A stretch of 64,000 nucleotides of DNA from NCBI GenBank assembly GCA_002778195.1, contig PCDI01000003.1:124001-188000 (forward strand). The letters are read 5' to 3'. The DNA comes from Raffaelea ambrosiae. Taxonomy: Eukaryota > Ascomycota > Sordariomycetes > Ophiostomatales > Ophiostomataceae. Shown here in pieces: positions 33,335 to 43,372 of this stretch (position 1 is its first letter; each line of letters starts with the position of its first letter). The position numbers and the translations under genes were made by a program. Under the pieces are notes generated by a model. It was not told the origin of the DNA, made no database searches, and saw only the letters and a program-made list of their open reading frames with translations.

Positions 33335-34322
33335 ATGTCGCAGCCAGCGCCCGCCTACGACCCCATCCCCCTCGACAAGACGCTCTACGAGGCCATCGCG
33401 CACACGGCCCATGAGGCGGGCCAGCGCGCGACGGCCAGCGCGCTGACGGTGCCGATCCGCTCGGGCCGCGCCTGGGTCGTCAAGGCCGGCCAGGTCTGCC
33501 GCATCTCCACGCCCGAGGGCCCCCAGGTCGGCGACCTCAACGTCTGGAACCTGCACAACCCCCGCGAGCGCTTCTGGGCCGCGCGCACGCGGCAGCTGCA
33601 GCAGAGCCACGTCCGCGTGCACGACCGCCTCTGGAGCTGCCTGCCGTACCTGCGGCCGATGATCACCGTCACCGCCGACTCGCTGGCGGGCTACGGCAAG
33701 GACCGCTTTGGCGGCCGCGTGCACGACCTGCTGGGCACGCGCTGCGACCCCTACGTGGACCAGCTGATCAGCGGCACCGAGTTCGACTTCCACTGCCACT
33801 CCAACCTGACGCGCGCCGTGCTGCCGTACGGGCTGAACGAGTCGGACGTGCACGACGTGCTCAACGTCTTCCAGGTGACCGGCTTCGACGAGGAAGGCCG
33901 CTATTTTATGTAGGCCAGTCCTGTTTTTTTTCTTTTTTCTTTTCTTTTTTATTTTTATTTTTATTTTTTATTTTTATTTATTTATTTATTTATTTATCTT
34001 TTTCTTGTTCTTCTCTTGCAAGACTGTGTGCTGACCGTCTAGGGAACCATGCCCGGCCAAGCCTGGCGACTACTGGGAGTTCTTTGCCGAGATCGACGTG
34101 CTCTGCGCCATCTCCACGTGCCCGGGCGGCGATCTGTCGGCCTGGGGCTGGGGCGAGGCCGGCGAGGGGACGGCCACGGACATGGTCACCTGCTGCCGGC
34201 CTCTTGGGGTGGAGGTGTACGACATCAAGGACAAAGAGACCGTGCTGAAGGGCTGGAAGAGCCCCGACGTGTCTGCATACAAGGGGTTCCACGGCTTCCA
34301 GCAGCCCGTAGCTAGCTCGTAG
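33335..34322 (+). CDS. DUF1989 (urea carboxylase-associated family) protein
   Basis: Two exons, 33335-33909 and 34043-34322, 284 residues. The family is linked in bacteria to urea amidolyase and carboxyguanidine metabolism; some members are now known to act on carboxyguanidine-type compounds. In fungi the role is open. Signatures include an RSGRAWVVKAGQVCRI start, GDLNVWN, then GTRCDPY, a LTRAVLPYGL stretch and, after the intron, the metal-site-like EPCPAKPGDYWEF and CAISTCPGGD segments rich in Cys. The intron splits the codon for the Met before EPCPAKPGD and is very T/A-rich. No signal peptide. A nitrogen role would suit the gene content further right, but no urease or urea carboxylase is present here. 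Confidence 0.85.
33922..34012 (+). repeat. T/A simple-sequence tract inside an intron
   Basis: T-rich stretch turning into repeated ATTT units within the DUF1989 gene's 133-base intron (33910-34042), upstream of the acceptor CTAG. Confidence 0.8.
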
Positions 34323-34544
34323 GAAGCGCACCCAAACCAATTCCAGTCTTTTTGATTCGCCCAAAACACAAGGTGCAACGAGAACGAAAACAGAAACAAA
34401 ATGTACATAAGTGCACCTTTCGTTCTTTCGCGAAACTGTGGTGGTCTCGTTTAGGGTGGTCTCGATCAAGCCGCCCCAGTTTTCCACAGACGACGACGCG
34501 GTTTCGGCTCCATTAGAGCTTTTAGTGGACGGAAATCTCCAACG

Positions 34545-34635
34545 GGTTCCGTGGTCTAGTTGGTTACGACGTCTGCTTCACAAGCGATTCGCCTGAAATC
34601 GCAGAAGGTCCTGGGTTCGAGCCCCAGCGGAGCCA
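34545..34635 (+). tRNA. tV(CAC): tRNA-Val(CAC) with anticodon-loop intron
   Basis: Folds as a complete tRNA of 74 bases after splicing. Acceptor arm GGTTCCG pairs with CGGAGCC (one G-U), discriminator A at 34635, anticodon stem TCTGC with GCAGA, anticodon CAC at 34579-34581, and T-loop GTTCGAGCC. A 17-base intron lies at 34583-34599, after position 37, the standard site for nuclear tRNA introns. No CCA is encoded, as expected for a eukaryote. Confidence 0.95.
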
Positions 34636-34642
34636 AGTTTCA

Positions 34643-34648
34643 TTTTTT
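34643..34648 (+). terminator. Pol III terminator of tRNA-Val
   Basis: Run of six T eight bases after the tRNA end, a usual RNA polymerase III stop. A longer T tract follows at about 34660. Confidence 0.8.
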
Positions 34649-35242
34649 GCCATTTCAATTTTTTTTTTTCAATTTTTGTTTTATTTGGACTTTTCGCTTT
34701 GCGTCTATTGTATCTTTTCGCTCTTTGCTTTTCTCTGTCTTTTGTTTTCTCCCTGTTTTCCTCCATTTCCACTGTCTTGCTCTTCTTTCCTCTCCTCTTT
34801 TTTTCTTCTTTTCCAATTCTGCCTATGTTTGTACGGGCGACTACAACGCAAACATGCCATTTTGCTCAAAAGTACCGAGTCGATTGGTGGTTCTAGCTTG
34901 CCAAAACACGGCAATTGCTAACCCAAAACAAAAGAAAAGCACATGCAATTCCCAGGCGAAGCCCCTGTTTATTGGCACCACAATAACTGGGCGTCAGCAC
35001 CCCCGCAGAGTCCGCGCTATGCTCCTCTGTGGGGATGGCGTAGATAAGACTAATGATATGCCGGCCGTCGGACAGGCGAGGAGAGATAACGAGGCCATTG
35101 TGCTGCGATTTCCCCCCCCTCTTCCTATCAGTACGGCCTGCTAATGTCCGCTCTGTGCTTCCGAGTCCACCAGCCTGCAACAGCAGTTCCCAGGCCGCCG
35201 TACCTCTTTTGTCAGTCACGCTCTGCGCAAGGCTTTGGATTC
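34649..35242. other. intergenic, pyrimidine-rich
   Basis: T/C-rich sequence to about 34830, then the upstream region of the Zn2Cys6 regulator gene. No gene seen. Confidence 0.6.
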
Positions 35243-37465
35243 ATGGCGCGACGAGGGTCTTTGCAGGCATCGGGCCGTCCACCGCGGGCTCGCACCGGCT
35301 GTTGGACATGCCGGCGGCGGAGCATAAAGTGCGATGGTATGCATCACAACGACCTTTATCCGGTCGTGTGCCGTCTGTTCATTTCTGCTCATTTCTGCTC
35401 CTTTCTGCTCACTTCTGCTCACTTCTGCATGCTGATCGTCCTCCTTGTTCCCCACGCTGACCACACCGTAGAGCATAAGCCCGCTTGCCACAACTGCACC
35501 AAGTCACGGCTCTCCTGTTCCTACGGCATCCGCCTGACATGGATCGAGGACTCCATAGCCCGGGGTATCTGCCACGGCCGAGAAGGCGTCTCCCTCGGAA
35601 GTCGTCGCCGCAAAAGCCAGACGCCGTCCACCCAAGCCGGAGACACCCCGGCCGGCATGAGCCCCTGCAGCTACCAGGACCCATCCAGTCCGCGGGCAAG
35701 CCCCGAGCAGAAGCCCGTGGAGCCATACCGGTTTGTCGATTTTGTCAACACGTCGTGGGATGACGTGGGTGTGTATTTCCGCGATCTGGGCTATGTCTGC
35801 GAAGCAAAGGCGCCGAGCAAGCCTGGCCGTCAAGAGGACCAGGAAAACAGCAAGAAGAGGAAGAGGAACGTCTTGGCGAGCGATGCCGATGCCGAACAGG
35901 CCTTCTCTCTTCTGCCCCTATCGTCCTTCTTCAGTGACCGCTGGTCGCCCCTGTTTGGGCCGATCTCGCCCGCCGAGGCACACCTCCTGGACTTCTATAT
36001 TGCCCCCGTCTGCACACGAGCAACGCTGCTGGACGCGCCCGGCAACAACCCGTTCCGCTACATTCTCTTCCCCATGGCGCCCAACGCACCATGCATCTAT
36101 CACGGCGTTCTGGCCGTGGCTGCATCCAAGATGGCAGCTACGGGGACAGACTGCCAAGCAGTTGCGCTTTTCCACCGACAGCATGCCCTCAGTGGCCTGC
36201 GACAGCTGCTGTCCAACATCGACAGCAGCCCGCTGGATCTCATCTGTGCCCTGGCCTCCACGATCCCTCTCTGCTGGTTCGAGGTGAGTTGGATGGGCCC
36301 CGTTGTTGGCCTTGCTTGACCACGCGCTGACTCTTGCCACAGGTCTCCGACTTCTGCCATCCGACTTGGACCGACCACCTGCGCGCCACGGCCCTTCTCC
36401 TCGATGTCTGCCGGAAGCATCCTTGCCTGCCGGCGTATGCGGAAGACATCATCCGCTTTGTCCAGCAGTACTATGTATACCACGTGGTTATATCCAAGAC
36501 GATCTTCTCCCTGCAGGGGATTCTGCCCGACGGCGCATCCCAGCGGCCGGTCCGGCTCGAGGTCGAAGACAATGCCTACGTGGACAGCCTGCAAGGCTTT
36601 AGCAACAACCTCTTGTTTCTGATCGACGACATCTGCGAACTGCGCACGTCGACAAACGGCGAGAGGCCGGATGTTCTCAGCATTGCCCAGCGCGTAGCAC
36701 ACCTGGACAAACAGATCACGACCCTCGAGCAGTTGGTCCCAGAGTTTCCCGCCGCGCAGCAGGAAACCCCGTTGGGTTCTACGAACAACACGACCAATGG
36801 GCAGCACGGCCAGCGCAAACGCCTCGTCCGGCTGACGGCCGATGCCTACCAGATGGCGGCCCTGCTGTTCTTGGACGAGACATGCGCCCTGCATTGGCCG
36901 GATGTGGTGCCTTCCTCGCGGCCACAACGCGGACAGCTTGTCGACCGCATCATCGAGCGGGCCTTTGACATCTACAAGCTCGGGCCGGACTACCTGACGG
37001 CCACCTTTCCTCTGTGGCCTGTCTTCATTGCCGCCTGTGCTACCCAGCGGGAAGAGCAACGCACCCAGATCCTGGCCCTCTTCGATGTCCTGCAAACGAC
37101 CTTCTTTCGAGTATGTACCGTCTCCGCGCGTTGTCCCTGCCTGTACAGATCTGTCTTCGACTAACGCCAGAACACAGAACATCGTTCCGGCCCTCAAGGT
37201 GATTGAGACCGTCTGGTGTCAGGTCGACCTGACTGCCGACGAGAACCCGCGCGTTGCATCCTCTCGGCAGGGGCCGTTCCGCGCCTGGAAGACGTCGCCA
37301 GGCCTGAGCCAGTGCCCCGACGGCCGAACGGCAACTGGCTCGTCACCGCTGTGGCGTATGGACTCTGACGCGGCATCGTCGCCAACGCCAACAGGAGACT
37401 CGGTCCAGTCTTCGTGGGGACGAGCCATGGCCATCAGGGGCATTGTGAGACTGTGTCTGACCTGA
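35243..37465 (+). CDS. Zn2Cys6 transcription factor
   Basis: Four exons, 35243-35336, 35472-36283, 36343-37110 and 37178-37465, 653 residues. Nuclear DNA-binding regulator. The zinc cluster is GCWTCRRRSIKC, then CHNC, then C, with spacing C-x2-C-x6-C-x6-C-x2-C-x6-C, starting near residue 19 with basic residues before it. The cluster is assembled across the first intron (35337-35471). This 135-base intron is a multiple of three with no in-frame stop, so retention would insert 45 residues and break the cluster. The rest fits the fungal-specific regulatory domain (Fungal_trans_2 type), with helical segments such as LLDFYIAPVCTRATLLDAPG and HGVLAVAASKMA. A KKRKR stretch near 220 may be a nuclear signal. 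Target genes unknown. Confidence 0.9.
35379..35430 (+). repeat. tandem TTTCTGCTCA-type repeats in intron 1 of the regulator
   Basis: About five copies of a 10-11 base pyrimidine-rich unit (TTTCTGCTCA, ACTTCTGCTC) inside the intron that splits the zinc cluster. It makes the intron longer than its neighbours. Confidence 0.85.
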
Positions 37466-37989
37466 GATCAACGAGACGCCGGGAAGGGGGGAACAAACGA
37501 AGTTCCACGGACAGTCTTGACATTTACCCAGGTCTCCGACGCTAGGGAAAAAAAAAACATCACCGTGCGGGAGAGAACATTGGAGAACAGCAGTTGCAAC
37601 AAAATCCATTTGTTGCTGCCTCCAGCACCGCGGCATCGGAGATGGCCCAGTTCCGGCTAATCCCGCCATGCAGGTCGAGGCGAACGTGGCTTGCACCACT
37701 GTTTGACTCCCAATAGCTTGGCTACGACGGATTAATATAAGAGATAAGGAAGGAGATGGGGGGGGGAGTCCTATTGATCAGAAGCCGAGGGACCTGTCCC
37801 AGCTTTACCGAGCATGGCTGAGCATCTGGTGTAAGTGCCACTGCGCCTCATGCACGCTTATGCCGCAGTAGTTATGACCAAATTGCTGCATCAAGCTAGG
37901 AGAGTCCTCTCCTTTTGGAGATACTCGGAATGTACGGTTACGCATATTCTGCGGTTGTATTTGCACGTCTGCTTGTTCTAGACAGTAAA
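37466..37989. other. intergenic, no gene seen
   Basis: About 520 bases after the regulator gene, before the decayed transporter. Nothing recognisable. Confidence 0.55.
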
Positions 37990-38690
37990 AACGAAACGAC
38001 GGATAGTCATCGCCCATGTTGGTCAGCCAGGCAAGAGTGATGGGCTGGGCGATCTCGGTCGTGTAGCCCATTTGGTTGAGAATGGAAGGAATGAAAAACT
38101 ACCAATGGTAGGGGAAAAATAAAAAGCTGACAACTAAATGGAATTGCGAAAGACTATAATCGTGGTTGCCGAGCCCTCTATAATAAATATCCAGCGAAAC
38201 GCGTGATAGTCGCCCACACCGTCTACATGGGCGATGCCAAAGGCCAGCAAGCCTGACACGCCACCGGCATTGATATTCGCAGAAAAGAAGAGGGACATCC
38301 GCCACTGCAGCTCGTAGCGATGGTGGTACATGCTGATGAGATAGAGACGGCCTGTTTATGTCGGTCGGTCGTCCTTTGACTAGCTGGACTGGGTATCCGA
38401 TGCTGGCATTTCACATCGTCTTACCCGGAAAGAGGCCAGCCTCCATACAGCCCAGCAAGAAACGCATGCTCACTAAGCCGGTATGGTTTGCAACCTGACC
38501 TCGGGCCATGGCGATGCTGCCCCAGACGGCGGTGATGCCGGATAGGCACTGTGGACAGCTTCAGCCGGCGGACGATCATGTTTGACGGCACTTCCAACGA
38601 CACGTACGACGTACGGAGCAAGGAAGATGAACAGGGCCATACTGTAGTCTCAGTTCGTCATGTCCAGGTCTTCCATCATGCCCTGGTCTT
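37990..38690 (-). pseudogene. decayed allantoate-permease-like transporter
   Basis: Fragments of a major facilitator transporter of the anion:cation symporter (Dal5) type, read on the minus strand in three frames. In order: an ALFIFLAPYV/EVPSNMIVRRLK region, a stretch reading SGITAVWGSIAMARGQV, MRFLLGCMEAGLFPG, a relic intron (about 38423-38353) with recognisable splice ends, then YELQWRMSLFFSANI and VSGLLAFGIAHVDGVG up to FIIEGSATT. Lesions: TGA at 38652-38650, a frameshift near 38605, a second near 38550, TAG at 38136-38134 and further frame changes. The remainder (LNQMGYTTEIAQ) is the last recognisable piece; the second half of the protein is missing. It is the same family as the intact gene at 41048 but not a close copy by eye. 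Not functional as read. Confidence 0.8.
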
Positions 38691-38853
38691 GACATAACTC
38701 ACCGTCTCCTAAGGGTTGGTTTTGTCAGCGGCCATTGTGGCGGAAGAGTATGCGGTCCCAGGAGACTCGGATACACGGATGGATTGTCAAAGTGTATGTA
38801 TGCATGCACAGGAACAGGGATGTTTTTCATTGTCACGGTTCGTCTTGTCTCTA

Positions 38854-40268
38854 TTACAACTTGGCCCGCGAAAGCGTCGACAGGTCCACGGTGTCGGCGG
38901 CCCGCCACGAAATCTGGACCGGCTTGCCGTCCTCCTGCTTGGCCTCCTCCTTCCAGCACCACCGCTTCGTCTTCTGCTCGCCAGCCGCCAAAAGGTCCAT
39001 GGCCAGCTCGCCCATGATGGGCATCATCTTGAAGCCGTGGCCGGAGTCGCCCGACATGACCACCAGAGACTGGCCGACGCCCGGCACAAAGTCAATGATA
39101 AAGTTGGAGTCTTCCGTGTCGGCCACCCAGCACAAGTGGCGGTCGATCAGCGGGCGCTCGGCGATGTGGGGCAGGACCTGCCGCAGCAGCCGCCGCGTCT
39201 CCTGGATGTCCCGCTCCGGAATGTACGCAGACTCGCCCAGCGTCGGGTAGGGCCGTGAGATCTTGGTGCCGGTGGCCTTGTCCTCGGCGTAGTTGGTGTA
39301 CCCGCCGCCCATGTAGCAGATCTTGAACTTGTGCGTGGCCGGATCCGGCTCAAAGAAGAAGCCAATGTCGCGCACGCTCGTCACCGGCATCCCGCGCATC
39401 TGCTCGCTCTCCTCCGGCGTCAGCTGGATGTGCGACACGCCCCAGCAGACGGCGTAGACGTGGCGCGCGATGGCCGGCACGAGACTGCTGACGTACCCGC
39501 CGAGCGCGACAATGGTCGTGGCCGCGCGGTACTCGATGCCTCCACGGGTGCGCACACCGACGCAGGTCCGGCCGGGCGCGCCTTCCGGGCCGTCGTAGAG
39601 CAGCTCCGCCGCCTCGCCCTCGACGGGCCCCAGCTTGAACGTGACCCCCAGACGCCTGCAGGCCTTGTACACGGCGTCCATGGCATTGCCCGACTGTGCG
39701 TAGCCAGCCAGCTTGTTGACGTAGCCTGTCCACCCCGGCAGCTCGCCCGTATACTGGATCGCGTACTTTTTCATCGCCGCCGCGTCGTCAAATGTCTCGA
39801 GGAGCCCGTCGAAGGCTGGGCGCGCGCTGACGGACTGGTAGTACTTGGCCATGGCATTTTTGGCCTTTTCGGGGGCCTCGCCGGTCACGCAATTCAGGAA
39901 GCCAACCTGGTGGAAGTGCGGCTGGTAGATGGGGTCTGTCTGCCATTTACGAATCGCTCTCTAAATTAGGTGTCAGTTTTCCGTGACAGCCTCCAGCCAC
40001 ATGCAGGACTGATCCGGAGAAAATAAAAATTATAAAAATTAAAAATTAAAATAAAACTGACCAACGTGAGATCCGTGTAGAAAGAATCCACATAGTCACA
40101 CCGAACAATCTTGTTCAAGTCATAGCCAGCGGAGAACCGACTGGGAATACTGCTGTCTCGGTCGAGGACGGTGACCTTTGTGTAGCCAGCAGCTGCGAGG
40201 CTGTGGGCTGTCGACAGGCCGAACGTCCCGGCGCCCAGGATGAGTATAGGGTCGTCTTTGGCGAGCAT
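38854..40268 (-). CDS. fructosyl amino acid oxidase (amadoriase), peroxisomal
   Basis: Two exons, 40268-40062 and 39960-38854, 437 residues, the normal length for this enzyme. Oxidises fructosyl (Amadori) amino acids to the free amino acid, glucosone and hydrogen peroxide. FAD-binding GAGTFG is at residues 12-17. Cys346 in HLCWVADT is placed where fungal amadoriases bind FAD covalently. SGDSGHGFKMMPIMG is the C-terminal FAD/substrate signature. The protein ends in AKL, a type 1 peroxisomal targeting signal, which suits a peroxide-forming oxidase. The intron (GTCAGT to TTTAG) is almost only A and T on the sense strand's complement. It is divergent from the transporter at 41048. Sarcosine or pipecolate oxidases are close relatives, so the exact substrate needs testing. 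Confidence 0.93.
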
Positions 40269-41047
40269 GGCGAAACGTGAGAGGCGCTAATACGTAGATG
40301 GTGGTCCTGGACGCAGACAGTCTCCGTCTGGGTGAGGGTGCTCTGGTTTGGCTGCAACGGGGTGATAAATGCGGATAGCCAGACGGCCAACCAGCGAACT
40401 CGGAGAACGAAAACACAGCAGACGTACGATGTCCCAGAACGACCCGACCCCCCAGGCCAGGAACACTGTCCGTCCCGAGAACGTCAACACGGCGGTACGC
40501 TGGTGCGTTTCCGCGTCCTCGGTGACAGCCACTGCCCTTGTCCACCCGCCAGCAATCAGACGCCGAGCTGGCCGCCCATTGGTCGACGGAGCCATTACGT
40601 TGGACGAATACTACACAATTCGACGAGACCCACATGAGCCTGTGCCAGGATGGCGCCGATGGCCATGATAAAGGACGGTGGGTCTGGCTTAGCACGAGAG
40701 GCTCGCCTCGACCTGCAGCCCGGGTATCTCTGCCCTCCTGCCCCCCGTTCTGCGGGTGCCGTGCTTCCCACGTTGCTGCTGGCCTCGGCGGCGCCAATAA
40801 CACAACCCTTGTGTCCCAAACAGGTCTTATCGCGTCGAACCGACAAGGCTCTGGGTAGTATTGGAGCATGCATGGGGAGGGATCATGCACGCGATTTAAA
40901 TACCCAACCTTTTCATGGGTTCGATCTATGGGCAATTTGCTGTTTCTGTATCAGCTCCGTTTGTCCATTTTGATTTCTTTTGCTTCTTTTGCCTTCTTTC
41001 CTTCTTTCCAAACACACGTCTTTCGGAACATTGCCAACAGAAAAACA
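40269..41047. promoter_or_regulatory. shared divergent promoter of oxidase and transporter
   Basis: 779 bases between the two start codons. Three HGATAR matches (40373-40378 and 40666-40671 on plus, 40827-40832 on minus) could bind GATA-type nitrogen regulators, but about two are expected by chance in this length. No other gene is supported here. Confidence 0.45.
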
Positions 41048-42663
41048 ATGCACGACCTTGAGAAGGAGGCCGACCCCAAGGCCGAGGTGCCCTCGGCCCT
41101 CGCCGGCGAGTCGGAAGTGACGTCGACCGGCCAGGATGTGGCGGCCAAGTTTCTCGCGCGTCTGGACCCGGCCGTCATGCGCGAGCCCATCAGCGCCAAA
41201 GAGGCGCGCCGCGTCCTGTGGAAGCTGGATCTGATCCTGCTGCCCATGATGGGCATCACGACAATCGTGGCCGCGATCGACAAGGTCATCATCTCGAATG
41301 CGTCCATCTACGGCATGCTCGAAGACAACCACATGGACAGCGCCCAGTTCTCGTGGATGGCCTCCATCTTCTACTTCAGCTACCTCGCCTTTGAATACCC
41401 CGTCAGTCTGCTGCTGCAGCGGCTGCCGCTGCGCCTGTTCTTCCTGGGCACCGTCTTTGGCTGGGTGGTCTTGACCTTTTGCACGGGTGCCACGAGCAGT
41501 TTCGCCGCCATGGCGGTCGTCCGCTTCCTGAGTAAGTCGCGTCTCGTGTCTACTGTCTCGTACTTTGACGATGGTTGGTCCTAACTCGGGCTGCAGTGGG
41601 TGGGTGCGAGGCCGTCGTGTTCCCGACGCTCAACATTATCACGGCCATGTGGTGGACGCGCCAGGAACAGCCCATCCGCATTGCCATCTACTTCAACACG
41701 CTGTCATCCATCTTTACCGGCATCCTGGCCTACGGCGTCGGCCACACCCACACGAGCGTCTCGCCGTGGCGCCTGCTGTTTATCATCCTCGGCTGCATCA
41801 GCCTGCTGGTCTGGGCCATACTGTTTGCGCTGCTGCCCAGCTCGCCCGTCGAGGCGTGGTGGCTCACGGAGCGCGAAAAGTACATCTGCATCGAGCGCGT
41901 GCGCAACAACAACACCGGCATGGAAAGCAAGCGGGTCAAGTGGTCGCAGGTGCGCGAGTGTCTGCTGGACCCCAAGCCGTGGCTGCTGACCGTCTTTGCG
42001 TGCGCCCAGAACATTGCCAACGGCGGCCTGGTCACGTTTGCGGCGCAGATCGTCAAGGGCCTCGGCTACACCACGCTGGAGACGACGCTCATCGGCATCC
42101 CCACCGGCGCGATCGGCACGGTCTGGCAGATCATCCTCACGTATGCCATCTACAAGCTGGGCGGCTACCGGTGCGCCATGATCTTCTTTGGCAACCTCTT
42201 CACCATCACCAGCGCCGTCCTCATGTTCACGCTGCCGGAGACCAACATCAACAAGGCCCACCTGCTGGGCCCGTACTACGGCTTCTACAGCTACTGGGCG
42301 CCCTATGTCATCTCCACGTCGCTGTGCATCGCCAACGTCTCCGGCCACACCAAAAAGGTCACGGCCAGCGCCATGTTCTTCATCGGCTACTGCGTGGGCA
42401 ACATTCTCGGCCCCCAGGTCTTCCGCGCCAACGACGCGCCCAAGTACCGCCGCGGCTACATTGGCCTCCTCTCCTGTCTCTGCGTGGCCTCCGTGTCCAT
42501 TGGTGTCTACGGCTTCCTGTGCTATGCCGAGAACCGCCGTCGCGACAGGCTGCAGCATGTCCAGGAGCAGGGCGTGGTCAGAGCAGAAGCCGACGTGTCC
42601 GAGGAGGTCGCCTTTTCTGACCGCACAGACAAGGAGAAGCTGGAATTCCGCTACCAGTTTTAG
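41048..42663 (+). CDS. allantoate-permease-like transporter (anion:cation symporter, MFS)
   Basis: Two exons, 41048-41531 and 41597-42663, 516 residues. Plasma-membrane carrier with 12 expected helices in the Dal5/Tna1 group, which imports allantoate, nicotinate, pantothenate, biotin precursors or small peptides. After a 65-residue cytosolic tail, RRVLWKLDLILLPMMG opens helix 1. YLAFEYPVSLLLQRLP, GGCEAVVFPTLNIITAMWW and the central loop SSPVEAWWLTEREK are family signatures. The intron splits a Met codon before GGCEA. Its divergent position beside the amadoriase suggests it may import that enzyme's substrate or a related amino acid derivative. This is inference from layout. Confidence 0.93.
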
Positions 42664-43236
42664 ATGCTTAGTTAGCTGTAGTTGGCGTACAAGCCATCCT
42701 AGCCCGGGCTCCTTTTCGGTGGGAGAATTGCAATAAAACGGAACTTGTCTTTCTATTTCCATATCCTCCCAGGACCACGGGACCACTCTATTGTCCGGCT
42801 TGCCTATGCATTGTTGCGCGTGCCCCAGTTCCATTGCGGATCCCCGTTGCGATCTCCATGGTCTCCCATGCTGGCTGGCCAAAGCTGCCTCCAACCGGGC
42901 AAAACGGGTTGCTTACAGCACTGTACCTTACCCACGGGGCGCAAGCCAAGAAGCGACAGCCACTATGAGGACGCTTGTGACTAGGGAGTTTGGTAATACC
43001 ACCTACACATCCTGCAGCATATTCCCGTTGGAACTAGCTTCGCCTTGAACTGCCCCAGCTGTATCAGCCCCACATGCCCTGCGGCCAAAAAACCACCGCG
43101 CTCGGCAGCATGATAAGCACTGGCCGATAGCCGAATGATGATGGCTTTTGTTGCGATGATTTGTCTCCGTCTCCCAGCGGCGAATGGGACACTCCGAGTC
43201 GGCCAAGCCGGGGCGGGAGGGGGGGTGATGCTCGGA
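42664..43236. other. intergenic, no gene seen
   Basis: 3' region of the transporter and upstream region of the oxoprolinase gene. Only short frames seen. Confidence 0.55.
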
Positions 43237-43242
43237 TATATA
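43237..43242 (+). promoter_or_regulatory. TATA-like element of the oxoprolinase gene
   Basis: TATATA in a GC-rich surround, 131 bases before the start codon at 43373; a plausible core promoter element. Confidence 0.5.
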
Positions 43243-43372
43243 GCAAGGCGACGCAACAGGGGATCAGCAACAGCCCGTGCCCAGACTCGTGGTCTCCTGA
43301 GCGCATCTTCCCATCCCAGTTGTAATATACCACATAGTCCTTTCGTTCGGTACCCCACTAGAGATAGACACG

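Noticed and set aside
40269..41047. Three HGATAR motifs in the oxidase/transporter promoter as proof of nitrogen regulation
   Set aside because: The motif is short; about two matches are expected by chance in this length on both strands. Kept only as a weak hint.
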